This document shows, one piece after another, positions 8,766 through 17,154 of a stretch of 64,000 nt of DNA. Origin of the DNA: Streptomyces griseoviridis (GTDB taxonomy: Bacteria > Actinomycetota > Actinomycetes > Streptomycetales > Streptomycetaceae); assembly GCA_014649155.1 (NCBI GenBank), contig BMSM01000014.1, positions 62,001 through 126,000 on the forward strand. The letters are read 5' to 3'. Under the pieces are notes generated by a model. It saw only the letters and a list, made by a program, of their open reading frames with translations, ran no database searches and had not been told where the DNA came from. The first letter of the stretch is position 1. Every line of letters begins with the position of its first letter. The translations under genes and the position numbers were made by a program.

Positions 8766-9299
8766 TCAGGGGCGGCGCAGCGTGCCCATGACCCGGGTGA
8801 AGTCCGCCGGGTCGTCCTCGTAGCCGTGGACACCGGCCCGGAACTCCCACGCCCCGTCCTCGTCCCGGACGAACTCCGCGACCGTGGCCGCCGTCGCCCC
8901 CAGGACGTCCCCGAAGTCGGAGGAGGCGAGGTCGGTGTACCCCTCGCGGATGCGCAGTCCCGGGCTGGTCACGCCGGCGAAGGTCCGCCGGCCGGCGCGC
9001 TGCTGGATGACGACACCGACCACCACGCGCGCGTACCGCGCGTCGACCCGCTCCAGCTCCAGGGTCATGACCTCGTCGAAGCCGAAGCCCTTGCCGTCCT
9101 GGCTGTCCCGGTTGAGATAGATGGTGCCGTCGGGGGAGCGGCTGTCGAAGTGCGTCACATAGGCGGGATCGCCGTACGGCGCCTCCGCCAGGTAGGTCGC
9201 GGCCACCACGTCCAGATCGGCGGGGGGCTCGCCCGACGGGTTCGGGTCCCATCTCAGGGCGACCTCGACCTTCCTGATCCCCTTGCTGAGGCCGTTCAC
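8766..9299 (-). CDS. TerD-family stress protein
   Basis: A 177-residue single TerD domain (LRWDPNPSGEPPADLDVVAATYL, then VTHFDSRSPDGTIYLNRDSQDGKGFGFDE, whose acidic residues form the calcium sites). TerD proteins are linked to tellurite resistance and general stress, and several are abundant during Streptomyces differentiation, but the molecular activity is not settled. GTG 9299 follows GGAAGGGGAA. It is monocistronic, convergent with nrdJ and divergent from the next gene. Family certain, role uncertain. Confidence 0.88.
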   Translation of the reverse strand: MNGLSKGIRKVEVALRWDPNPSGEPPADLDVVAATYLAEAPYGDPAYVTHFDSRSPDGTIYLNRDSQDGKGFGFDEVMTLELERVDARYARVVVGVVIQQRAGRRTFAGVTSPGLRIREGYTDLASSDFGDVLGATAATVAEFVRDEDGAWEFRAGVHGYEDDPADFTRVMGTLRRP

Positions 9300-9455
9300 T
9301 CACTTCCCCTTCCCGGTAGCCCGCCCTGTCCGTCCACCCCAACTGCCGAACAGCGACGGCCGGTTGTCCATCCTGCCACGCATGGGGGAGCGGCGGTGGA
9401 CGGCGGGAGCACGCAAGGGCGACCGCGCCGCGGGCCCTGGCCTTACCATGGCGCG

Positions 9456-10061
9456 GTGCTGGTCAAGTGGATTCGCTGCACCGTGGTGGACCGCCGCGGT
9501 TTCGAGCGGGGGCAGCGGAAGTGGGCGGGGCTTCCGGGGGAGCCGGGTTTCCGAGGGCAGGGCGGCGGCTGGAGCCGGATACGCCCCGACGTCGCGCACG
9601 TCTTCACCTTCTGGGAGAGCCGTACCTTCTACGACTCGTTCATGGCCCGCTCCCACGACCGGCTGGCCGCCGCGCAGTCGGGCACTTTCAAGAACGCCAG
9701 GACCCGCCTCTTCGACCACCGCTTCGACGTGAAGACCGGCTTCGAACCCCGCTTCACCGACGCCGACCTGGTGCGGGTCGCCCTCTGCCGGGTGCACGAG
9801 GAGCGCGCCGAGCACTTCGCCCTGATGCAGGAGAAGGTCTGGAACCCGGCGATGGCCGGGTCGCCCGGCATGATCCGGGGCCTGTTCGGCGAGGCGCCGG
9901 GCAACGAGTACCTGGTGCTGTCGATGTGGCAGGCCGCCGCCGAGCACGGCAAGTACCGCGAGGAGCGGATCGAGCGGCTCGCCCTGCGGGCCCAGACGGA
10001 GGCCGATGTCGAGGCCCTGACCGGGGACGTCGTGGAGCTGGAGCCCTCCTGGACCGTGTGA
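9456..10061 (+). CDS. DUF4937/YdbC-like protein
   Basis: A 201-residue cytosolic protein starting VLVKWIRC. The pattern WAGLPGEPGFRGQGGGW, then two repeats that look like ferredoxin-like ABM folds (HVFTFWESRTFYDSFM and YLVLSMWQAAAEHGKY), suggests a duplicated dimeric alpha/beta-barrel as in the YdbC/DUF4937 group. No catalytic motif is known. The GTG is 6 nt after TACCAT (9444-9449) with no ribosome site, so it is probably leaderless. Function unknown. Confidence 0.75.
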   Translation: MLVKWIRCTVVDRRGFERGQRKWAGLPGEPGFRGQGGGWSRIRPDVAHVFTFWESRTFYDSFMARSHDRLAAAQSGTFKNARTRLFDHRFDVKTGFEPRFTDADLVRVALCRVHEERAEHFALMQEKVWNPAMAGSPGMIRGLFGEAPGNEYLVLSMWQAAAEHGKYREERIERLALRAQTEADVEALTGDVVELEPSWTV

Positions 10062-10143
10062 GCCGGAGCGTGCGTGTGTGACCTACGCCGTATGGAGCCC
10101 GCCCGGGTGCTCGGCGCCGGCCGGCGCGATCTAGGGTCTTGGC

Positions 10144-10791
10144 ATGGCACGACCACGGCGCATCGTCCTTGTCCGGCACGGCGAGTCGACGGGCAACCTC
10201 GACGACTCCGTGTACGAGCGCGAACCCGACCACGCCCTGGGACTGACCGAGCGGGGCCGGCAGGAGGCCCGGGACACCGGGAAGGAGTTGCGCGAGCTGT
10301 TCGGCCGGGAGCGGGTCAGCGTGTACGTGTCCCCCTACCGGCGGACCCACGAGACCCTGCGCGCCTTCCACCTCGACAGCGAGCTGATACGGGTGCGCGA
10401 GGAGCCCCGGCTGCGGGAGCAGGACTGGGGCAACTGGCAGGACCGCGAGGACGTACGTCGCCAGAAGGCGTACCGGGACGCCTACGGGCACTTCTTCTAC
10501 CGCTTCGCCCAGGGCGAGTCCGGTGCCGACGTGTACGACCGGGTGGGCGGCTTCCTGGAGAGCCTCTTCCGCAGCTTCGAGGAGCCCGACCACCCGCCGA
10601 ACGTGCTGCTGGTGACGCACGGCCTGGCCATGCGGCTGTTCTGCATGCGCTGGTTCCACTGGACGGTCGCGGAGTTCGAGTCGCTGTCCAACCCGGGGAA
10701 CGGCGAGTACCGGATGCTCGTTCTCGGCGAGGACGGCAGATACCGGCTCGACCGCCCCTTCTCCCACTGGCGGGACCCGGAACCGTACTGA
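10144..10791 (+). CDS. Histidine phosphatase (phosphoglycerate mutase family)
   Basis: A 215-residue branch-1 histidine phosphatase. The phospho-histidine motif LVRHGEST is at residues 9-16, a basic YRRTHET pocket follows, and LVTHGLAMR carries the second histidine. It more likely dephosphorylates a small metabolite or phosphoprotein than acts as glycolytic mutase, because the long mutase insertions are missing. A TAGGGT -10 box (10132-10137) lies 6 nt before the ATG, so it is probably leaderless. The next gene begins 25 bp downstream and may be co-transcribed. Confidence 0.85.
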   Translation: MARPRRIVLVRHGESTGNLDDSVYEREPDHALGLTERGRQEARDTGKELRELFGRERVSVYVSPYRRTHETLRAFHLDSELIRVREEPRLREQDWGNWQDREDVRRQKAYRDAYGHFFYRFAQGESGADVYDRVGGFLESLFRSFEEPDHPPNVLLVTHGLAMRLFCMRWFHWTVAEFESLSNPGNGEYRMLVLGEDGRYRLDRPFSHWRDPEPY

Positions 10792-10816
10792 ATGATCGAA
10801 TGAGGGTGGCAGCCGG

Positions 10817-11734
10817 ATGACCGCACATACCGCACATACCCCTGCTGAGGAACGCCTGGGCCGGGCGCTGGCCAGTCTGCGCGGACTGGCGGTGGGTGAC
10901 GCGCTGGGCTCGCAGTACTTCGTGCCCGTCAACCTTCCCCTGCTGAAGCGGCACGAGGTGCCCGGCGGGGACTGGCAGTGGACGGACGACACGGAGATGG
11001 CCTGTTCCGTGGTGGCGGTGCTCGCCGCCCACGGGCGTATCGACCAGGACGCGCTGGCGCGCTCCTTCGCCGTGCGCCATGACGCCGACCGCGGGTACGG
11101 GCCGGCCGTCGACCGGCTCCTGCGGCTGGTCCGGGAGGGCGGTGACTGGCGGGAACTCGCGGCCGCCCTCTTCGACGGGCAGGGCTCGTGGGGCAACGGC
11201 GCGGCGATGCGGATCGCCCCGCTGGGCGCCTGGTACGCGGACGACCCCGAGCAGGCCACGCACCAGGCGGAGATCTCCGCCTATCCCACGCACCAGCACC
11301 GGGAGGCGGTGGTCGGCGCCATGGCCGTGGCCGCCGCCGCCGCGCTGGCCGCGTCGCCCGACGGCCCGCCGGGAGCCGGGGCGCTGATCGACGGGGTGAT
11401 CGCCCTGGTGCCGGCGAAGAGCGCGGTCGGCGCGGGGCTGCGCCGGGCCCGGGACCTGCTCGACTACGACGACGCGGCCACGGTGGCGGCGGTCCTGGGG
11501 TGCGGGCGGCGTACGTCCGCGCACGACACGGTCCCGTTCGCGCTCTGGTCGGCGGCACGGGCCCTCGGCGCGTACGAGCGCGCGTTCTGGACCACGGTCC
11601 AGGTCGGCGGCGACGTCGACACCACCTGCGCCATCGTCGGCGGCGTGGTCGCCGCGGGGGAGGCGGGGGCGCCGCCGGTGGCGTGGGCGGAGCGGACCGA
11701 GCGGCTGCCGGAGTGGCTGACGGCGGCGCTCTGA
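10817..11734 (+). CDS. ADP-ribosylglycohydrolase family protein
   Basis: A 305-residue all-helical hydrolase of the DraG/ARH type. The metal-binding motifs are in order: GDALGS (residues 28-33), WTDDTEM, GNGAAMR and GGDVDTTCAI. Such enzymes remove ADP-ribose from proteins or small molecules using two Mg ions. It follows the histidine phosphatase closely. No ADP-ribosyltransferase partner is nearby, so the substrate is open. It ends about 290 bp before the convergent transporter gene. Confidence 0.87.
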   Translation: MTAHTAHTPAEERLGRALASLRGLAVGDALGSQYFVPVNLPLLKRHEVPGGDWQWTDDTEMACSVVAVLAAHGRIDQDALARSFAVRHDADRGYGPAVDRLLRLVREGGDWRELAAALFDGQGSWGNGAAMRIAPLGAWYADDPEQATHQAEISAYPTHQHREAVVGAMAVAAAAALAASPDGPPGAGALIDGVIALVPAKSAVGAGLRRARDLLDYDDAATVAAVLGCGRRTSAHDTVPFALWSAARALGAYERAFWTTVQVGGDVDTTCAIVGGVVAAGEAGAPPVAWAERTERLPEWLTAAL

Positions 11735-12026
11735 CCGCCGGCGGAGGGCGGATCAGGGGCCGCTTGACTACTCGCTGTATATCTCGTTGCGCATTCGGGA
11801 ACTCTCGGTGACCGCTCGGGCGTTGTCATGACGAGTGCCGCGTGAGGCGTCTGCCGTGTGAGCGGCAGGGCGGCAGCGGGTTGTGGGCGTGCGGTGAGTC
11901 GTCAGGAGGGGAAGGGGCATGCGGCGGTGGAGCGCGTACGGGCGCGCGGGCGTGGGCCGGCGGGGCGAGGGCCGGCAGGGCGTGGGAAGACCTGCCGACC
12001 GCCCGCGGCCGGGCCGCCCCGGCTCC

Positions 12027-13574
12027 TCACCCGACGCCGGGTCCGGCGGTTCCGGACAGCGCCTCCAGGTCGCTCTTGCGGACCCGGATCACCAGCCATG
12101 CCGTCGCCAGGGCCAGCAGGGCCATCACGGCGGCCGGGACGAAGGCCGCGGAGATGCCCTGGGCCAGCACGTCATGCCCCCAGGGCGCCGGAAGCCGGTG
12201 GGTCCGCGCGAACTCCGCCCGCTGCTCGGCAGAGCCGTCGGCGAGGAAGTCCGGCAGTTGCTTCTCCGTCTCGTTCCTGCTCGCCGTGCCGAACACGGTC
12301 GTCAGGATGGACAGTCCGAGCGCCCCGCCGACCTGCTGCGCCGTGTTGAGCAGACCGGAGGCCGCGCCCGCCTCGTGCTGGGCGACCCCGGAGACCGCAG
12401 TCAGCGTCAGCGTGACGAAGTTCAGCCCCATCCCGAAGCCGAAGACGAGCATGGGGCCCAGTACGCCGCCCGCGTAGGTGCTGTCCGCGCTGATCAGTGC
12501 CTGCCAGGCGAGGCCGGCCGTGGCGAGCGCCGTCCCGGTGAGCATGAACGGCTTGGGGCCGAAGACGGGGAGGAACCGCTGCGAGAGACCGGCGCCGAGC
12601 GCGATCACCACGGTGACCGGCAGGAAGGCGAGCCCGGCCTGGATGGGGGTGTAGCCCAGCACGTTCTGGACGAAGAGCACGATGTAGAAGAACATCCCGA
12701 ACATCGCGGCGGCCAGGCTCAGCATGATCACATACGTGCCGGAGCGGTTGCGGTCGGTGAACATCCGCAGCGGCGTGATCGGCTCCCTGGCCCGGGACTC
12801 GATCCGCACGAAGGCGAGCAGCAGGACCACGGCGGCGGCGAAGGAGCCGATGGTCAGGCTGTCCCGCCAGCCCTCGTCCGCCGCCCTGATGAAGCCGTAC
12901 ACCAGGGTGGCCATGCCCGCCGTCGAGGTCGCCGCGTCGGCGATGTCGAAGCGGCCGGAGTGCCGCTCGGACTCGTTGATGAACATCGGGGCGAGTACGG
13001 TGATCAGCACACCGATCGGCACGTTGACGAAGAGCACCCACCGCCAGTCGAGCCACTCGGTGAGCATGCCGCCGGCCAGCAGGCCGACGGCGCCGCCGCC
13101 CGCGGAGACGGCGGCGAAGACCCCGAAGGCCCGGTTCCGCTCCGGCCCCTCCGGGAACGTCGTGGTGATGAGCGCGAGCGCCGTGGGGGACGCGATCGCG
13201 CCGCCCATTCCCTGGAGCACCCGCGCGGCCAGCAACTGCCAGGGTTCCTGGGCGAACCCGCCGAGCAGCGAGGCGAAGGTGAACAGCAGGATGCCGGTCA
13301 TGAAGACCCGGCGCCGGCCGAGGATGTCCCCGGCCCGCCCGCCGAGGAGCAGCAGACCGCCGAAGGTGAGGGTGTAGGAGCTGACCACCCAGGTGAGGTC
13401 GGTGGTGCTGAAGCTGAGGGCGTCTTGAATGTGCGGGAGCGCGATGTTCACAATCGTCGCGTCGAGCACGACCATGAGTTGGCAGGCCGCGATGACGGCG
13501 AGTGCGATGCCGGGCCGCTGGTTCCGGCGGACCGGCTCCGGCTTCTGTTCTCGTATCAACGGAGAGGTGGTCAC
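12027..13574 (-). CDS. DHA2-type (EmrB/QacA) drug efflux transporter
   Basis: A 515-residue MFS protein with about 14 hydrophobic spans. Motif D1 LDATIVNIALPHI and motif A GRAGDILGRRRVF are present, as are PSPTALALI-type residues of motif C; together they mark DHA2 proton antiporters. GTG 13574 is preceded by GGGGGA; a longer reading into the operators upstream is unlikely. It is divergent from a TetR gene, with two matching operators in the gap, so it is almost certainly repressed by that protein and induced by an exported compound. The substrate is unknown. Confidence 0.9.
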   Translation of the reverse strand: MTTSPLIREQKPEPVRRNQRPGIALAVIAACQLMVVLDATIVNIALPHIQDALSFSTTDLTWVVSSYTLTFGGLLLLGGRAGDILGRRRVFMTGILLFTFASLLGGFAQEPWQLLAARVLQGMGGAIASPTALALITTTFPEGPERNRAFGVFAAVSAGGGAVGLLAGGMLTEWLDWRWVLFVNVPIGVLITVLAPMFINESERHSGRFDIADAATSTAGMATLVYGFIRAADEGWRDSLTIGSFAAAVVLLLAFVRIESRAREPITPLRMFTDRNRSGTYVIMLSLAAAMFGMFFYIVLFVQNVLGYTPIQAGLAFLPVTVVIALGAGLSQRFLPVFGPKPFMLTGTALATAGLAWQALISADSTYAGGVLGPMLVFGFGMGLNFVTLTLTAVSGVAQHEAGAASGLLNTAQQVGGALGLSILTTVFGTASRNETEKQLPDFLADGSAEQRAEFARTHRLPAPWGHDVLAQGISAAFVPAAVMALLALATAWLVIRVRKSDLEALSGTAGPGVG

Positions 13575-13597
13575 AGTGAATCCCCCACGAAGTCCAT

Positions 13598-13667
13598 AGT
13601 GAACGCTGACGTTCACTGTCACGACGACGGTAGTGACTGCCGGACAGTGAACGCAACCGTTCACTGT
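13598..13667. promoter_or_regulatory. Pair of TetR operators
   Basis: Two perfect dyads share the core AGTGAACG-N4-CGTTCACT: 13598-13617 (8+4+8) and 13644-13667 (10+4+10). Their starts are 46 bp apart and they lie in the gap between the transporter and TetR genes, where they would control both. Confidence 0.9.
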
Positions 13668-13759
13668 GCCCGTGTCGTGTGGCCTGTCCCCCTAGCGGCT
13701 CCACGTCACCTCCGCCCACTTGCAGGAATCCCGCTTCCTATGCCCCTGGAGGCAGTTGC

Positions 13760-14380
13760 ATGACTACTTCGCCCTGGGAGCCCGTCTCCGCTCGGACGGC
13801 CTCTCGCCGACGCGGCGCGGTGCTGGAGCGCGCGATCCTCGACGCCGCGCTGGACCAGCTCGGCACCGTCGGCTGGAACGGGCTGACCATGGAGGGTGTG
13901 GCGGCCGCGGCCCAGACCGGCAAGGCCGCCGTCTACCGGCGATGGCCCTCCAAGGAGGACCTCGTCGCGGACGCCCTGCGCTCCGGACTGCCGGCCTTCG
14001 ACACCGCGCCGGATCTGGGCAGCGTGCGCGAGGATCTGCTCGCGCTGTGCCGGCGGGCCCGCGACGCGATGTTCTCCCGGCCCGGGCTCGCCCTGCGCTC
14101 GGTCATTCACGAGTGCGACACCGTGCAGGCGGAGCGCTTCCACGCGGTGATCATGGACGGCGTCGTCGAGCCCACCCTCACACTGTTGCGCGAGGTCATC
14201 GAGCGGGGGATCGAACGGAACGAAGTGCGTTCCGACGCGGCGAACGGCTGCGTCTTCGACGCGGTCCCGGCGATGATGATGTACCGGTCGAAGGTGTGCG
14301 GCTGCGAATGGTCGGACCTGGAGATAGAGACGATGATCGACCAGTTGATGGTGCCGCTGCTGCGTCCGCACGGCGCCTGA
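13760..14380 (+). CDS. TetR-family repressor of the adjacent efflux gene
   Basis: A 206-residue TetR/AcrR regulator. The N-terminal helix-turn-helix is AALDQLGTVGWNGLTMEGVAAAAQTGKAAVYRRW, split here as LTMEGVAAAA and TGKAAVYRRWPSKEDL. The C-terminal ligand domain is of the TetR_C type (PVEPTLTLLREVIERG-like). ATG 13760 has TGGAGGCA at 13747-13754. The two dyads within 170 bp upstream are its likely targets. The inducing ligand is probably the transporter substrate. Confidence 0.9.
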   Translation: MTTSPWEPVSARTASRRRGAVLERAILDAALDQLGTVGWNGLTMEGVAAAAQTGKAAVYRRWPSKEDLVADALRSGLPAFDTAPDLGSVREDLLALCRRARDAMFSRPGLALRSVIHECDTVQAERFHAVIMDGVVEPTLTLLREVIERGIERNEVRSDAANGCVFDAVPAMMMYRSKVCGCEWSDLEIETMIDQLMVPLLRPHGA

Positions 14381-14541
14381 CGGCGCCTGGCGACGGCTGG
14401 ATGGACCGGCGGGCCGGCCGGGGCCACGCCGGCCGCCGAGAGCACCGGCGGCGACCGGTGAGGGGGCGGCCGAGGGGCGGGAGTCACCGGGGGGAACCGG
14501 GGTGCCGACGGCGGTCGGGCGCGGCGTAGTCTATGAACGCC

Positions 14542-15243
14542 ATGCCGTACGAACCGCCTACCCACACCGTCGAGCGCTCTCTCCGCGCCACGACCGGAGC
14601 CAGGATCGTCGCCGGGGTGGACGAGGTGGGGCGCGGCGCGTGGGCGGGTCCCGTCACCGTCTGCGCCGCGGTCACCGGTCTGCGCCGACCGCCGGAGGGC
14701 CTCACCGACTCCAAGCTGCTCACCGTCAAGCGGCGGGGCGAGCTGGCCGAGATACTGCGGACCTGGGTGACGTCGTACGCCCTGGGGCACGCCTCGCCCG
14801 AGGAGATCGACGGCCTCGGGATGACGGCCGCGCTGCGACTCGCGGCGGTCCGCGCCCTGGAGGCCCTGCCGGTGCGGCCGGACGCGGTCATCCTCGACGG
14901 CAAGCACGACTACCTGGGCAGGCCCTGGCGGGTCCGTACGGTGATCAAGGGCGACCAGTCGTGCGTGGCGGTCGCGGCGGCTTCGGTGATCGCCAAGGTC
15001 CAGCGCGACAAAATGATGGCCGAACTGGGTATCGACCATGCAGACTTCGGTTTTGCGGACAACGCCGGGTATCCGTCGCCCGTGCACAAGGCCGCACTGG
15101 CGGAGCGGGGCCCCACCCCGTACCACCGGTTGTCGTGGGCGTATCTTGATGCGCTGCCCCAGTGGCGGCACCTCAAGAAGGTCCGCAGTTCGGCGGAGGG
15201 AAGCGGTCCGGAGATCGAGGGTCAGCTCGGCTTCGACTTCTGA
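14542..15243 (+). CDS. rnhB: Ribonuclease HII
   Basis: A 233-residue RNase HII, which cuts RNA in RNA-DNA hybrids and starts removal of misincorporated ribonucleotides. VAGVDEVGRGAWAGP holds the first two catalytic acids, LDGKHDYL the third, and SVIAKVQRDKMM the fourth with its substrate-recognition region. The C-terminus GQLGFDF resembles a beta-clamp-binding peptide, as in other RNases HII. I chose ATG 14542 over ATG 14533 because TAGTCT (14527-14532) would overlap the earlier start and lies 9 nt before the later one, giving a leaderless message. Confidence 0.95.
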   Translation: MPYEPPTHTVERSLRATTGARIVAGVDEVGRGAWAGPVTVCAAVTGLRRPPEGLTDSKLLTVKRRGELAEILRTWVTSYALGHASPEEIDGLGMTAALRLAAVRALEALPVRPDAVILDGKHDYLGRPWRVRTVIKGDQSCVAVAAASVIAKVQRDKMMAELGIDHADFGFADNAGYPSPVHKAALAERGPTPYHRLSWAYLDALPQWRHLKKVRSSAEGSGPEIEGQLGFDF

Positions 15244-15311
15244 CGCTGCCGTCCGTGCGTCCGTGCCACCCGCTGACGCGAACCGCACCAACGTTTGATA
15301 AAAATCAGCTC

Positions 15312-15926
15312 ATGCCTCTCATTCCCGAGGAGCCTCAGATTCACGAGAGTGCCCAGGGTCCCCGCGCCACTCCGGCCAGTGGCCGCACCGCGCCGACCCC
15401 CCGCCCCGTACCCGGTCCCCGCCCCGTGGCCCCGCCGCGTCCCGGGCGTCCCGGTCCGCTCCGTCCCACGCCTCCGGCGCAGCGCGCCCCCCGCGACGCG
15501 GCTCCGGCCGGGCCCGCCCCCGCGGCGGCCTCGGCCACTCCGCAGATCCAGCTGATCCCGGCCTCGGTCGAAGGCGCCCTCGACGCCGCCGAAGAGGCCG
15601 TGGACCTGCTCCTGGACTCGGGCCGCGCCCCAGGTGACGTGCTGGTGCTCACCACCGGCGACCCCCACCCGTGGGCCACCCACGAACTGTCCTTCGGTGA
15701 GGCCGCCTACTGGGCCCAGCACGACGCCGGTGACGACGTCTTCTACGCGGACGCCGCCACCGCCGGCCGTGCCACCTCGCGGCCCGTGGTCGTCGTGGCG
15801 GTCAACGGCGGTCCCGAAGCGGCGGCCGCCACCGCGCTGTCGCTGGCCCACGAGCGTGCCGGCGCCCTGCTGATCGTCTGCGGCGACCCGCAGCGCATCA
15901 ACGGGGTGCTGGGCGCGAAGGCCTGA
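15312..15926 (+). CDS. Unknown protein with Pro/Arg-rich N-terminus
   Basis: A 204-residue protein. Residues 1-75 are a Pro/Ala/Arg-rich low-complexity segment. Residues 76-204 look like a compact alpha/beta domain (VEGALDAAEEAVDLLL, VLVLTTGD, then VVVVAVNGG and GALLIVCGDPQRI), which resembles the last part of some UvrD-like helicases but has no ATPase motif. It starts 68 bp after rnhB, with an AT-rich TTTGATAAAAAT just before. It is conserved in position in Streptomyces as far as I recall. Function not recognised. Confidence 0.7.
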   Translation: MPLIPEEPQIHESAQGPRATPASGRTAPTPRPVPGPRPVAPPRPGRPGPLRPTPPAQRAPRDAAPAGPAPAAASATPQIQLIPASVEGALDAAEEAVDLLLDSGRAPGDVLVLTTGDPHPWATHELSFGEAAYWAQHDAGDDVFYADAATAGRATSRPVVVVAVNGGPEAAAATALSLAHERAGALLIVCGDPQRINGVLGAKA

Positions 15927-15968
15927 GCCGGTTCCCTCGCGCCGGGTCCGCGCCGGAGTGGCGAAGGA

Positions 15969-15995
15969 GCCGCCGTACGGCAGCCGTACGGCGGC
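15969..15995. terminator. Hairpin after the 15312-15926 gene
   Basis: GCCGCCGTACGG (15969-15980) and CCGTACGGCGGC (15984-15995) are perfectly complementary around a 3-nt loop. The stem is followed by GGCTTTCGC, which partly repairs with GCGAAGGAGCC upstream. Confidence 0.8.
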
Positions 15996-16136
15996 GGCTT
16001 TCGCGTGCTCCGCGCCGGCGTGCCGCGCGAGGCTGGGGCCGGGGCGTCGGGGCAAGTCGTCCTCGCTTCGCTCGCTCGGCCGGACTGCCGGCCGTCGGGA
16101 CTGCGGCCGCAGGCGTACGGGACCGTGCCGTGACGG

Positions 16137-16748
16137 TCAGCGAGCCGCCGCCCGGCGCAGCATCTCGGACGCCGCGCCGCCCGTACGGGGCAGCGGGACG
16201 GGCGCTTCCGACGTGGCGAACGGCTCCGGCTCGGAAGCGGAGTCGGGGTGGCGCCCACCCCGGCCCTCGCCGAACACCTGCCAGCCGTCGCGGGTCAGCG
16301 TGATGTACGCCCCGCAGCGCAGGCCGTGCAGGGTGCAGGCGTCCCGCAGGCCCCACATCCACGCCCCGTCCTCCTCCGTCCAGCGCGCGTCGCCGTCGCG
16401 GCAGCGCAGCAGCACCGCGGTGCGTACCGGCGTGCGGCGGCGGAGGTCGTGCGGGATGACCCGGCGGAGCTGCGCGAGCAGGACATTGCGGTACAGCCAG
16501 CCGTCGGCGGCCGGCCGGCTGGTGAACGAGGCGCTGGCACGCAGGCGTTCGTCCGGGTCCAGCACGGCCACGATGGTGGTGGCGGGCCTGGGACGATGGC
16601 GCGCGTGCAGTCCGCTGACGATCTCCCGGGGGCTGCGCAGCAGCGGGATGCCGGCGGCGGCCCACTCCGCCGGTTCCAGTACACGGGTGGCGGAAACGGT
16701 GGACGGCGACAACGACGCGGCCGAGGACGGAGCGAATCCGAAGGTCAC
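16137..16748 (-). CDS. Unknown protein, 203 residues
   Basis: I do not recognise a named family. GTG 16748 was chosen because GGGAGGAAC directly precedes it; the open frame runs further upstream but without a ribosome site. The sequence begins VTFGFAPSS. Its middle resembles a metalloprotease-like or RadC-like alpha/beta core (TTIVAVLDPDERLRASASF, then AVLLRCRDGDARWTEEDGAW and GAYITLTRDGWQVF), but no His-x-His metal motif is seen. It is convergent with the gene before it and divergent from recQ. Confidence 0.65.
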   Translation of the reverse strand: MTFGFAPSSAASLSPSTVSATRVLEPAEWAAAGIPLLRSPREIVSGLHARHRPRPATTIVAVLDPDERLRASASFTSRPAADGWLYRNVLLAQLRRVIPHDLRRRTPVRTAVLLRCRDGDARWTEEDGAWMWGLRDACTLHGLRCGAYITLTRDGWQVFGEGRGGRHPDSASEPEPFATSEAPVPLPRTGGAASEMLRRAAAR

Positions 16749-17154
16749 GTTCCTCCCTTCGGCTACGCGCCCACATCGCGGGCAGGGGTCGGATTCGGGG
16801 GCGCGCACCGCAGTGAAGCCCTGCCGGATCACGGCCGTGCCGTGCGGGGAGCGGAGTCCAATTCTTCCTGTCGAACCTGGTTGCGGCAACGAGCAATTGG
16901 AGCCGTCGACCGTTATCGGGTGATGTGTGTTTTATATCCCTACCCATGGCTTCCGCCCGTGACGCATGGTGTCCACGGAATCGGCACGCGCGCGTGCCGC
17001 GGAGCCGGGTGCCCGCGGTCCGGGACGGGCCGTACCGCCGCTCCCCGGTCCTCGCCGCACCGTTGCCGCGGGGCGGCCGTCGCCACGGCTGCCACGGGCG
17101 AGCGGGCATCCCGCGGATTCGCCGACTGTCAGTGGGATCGGGTTGCATGGGGGC
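16749..17154. other. Intergenic region before recQ
   Basis: About 400 bp between divergent genes. It includes an AT-rich island (GTGTGTTTTATATCCC around 16924-16940) that probably holds one of the two promoters. I cannot assign boxes with confidence, and no coding frame fits. Confidence 0.4.
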
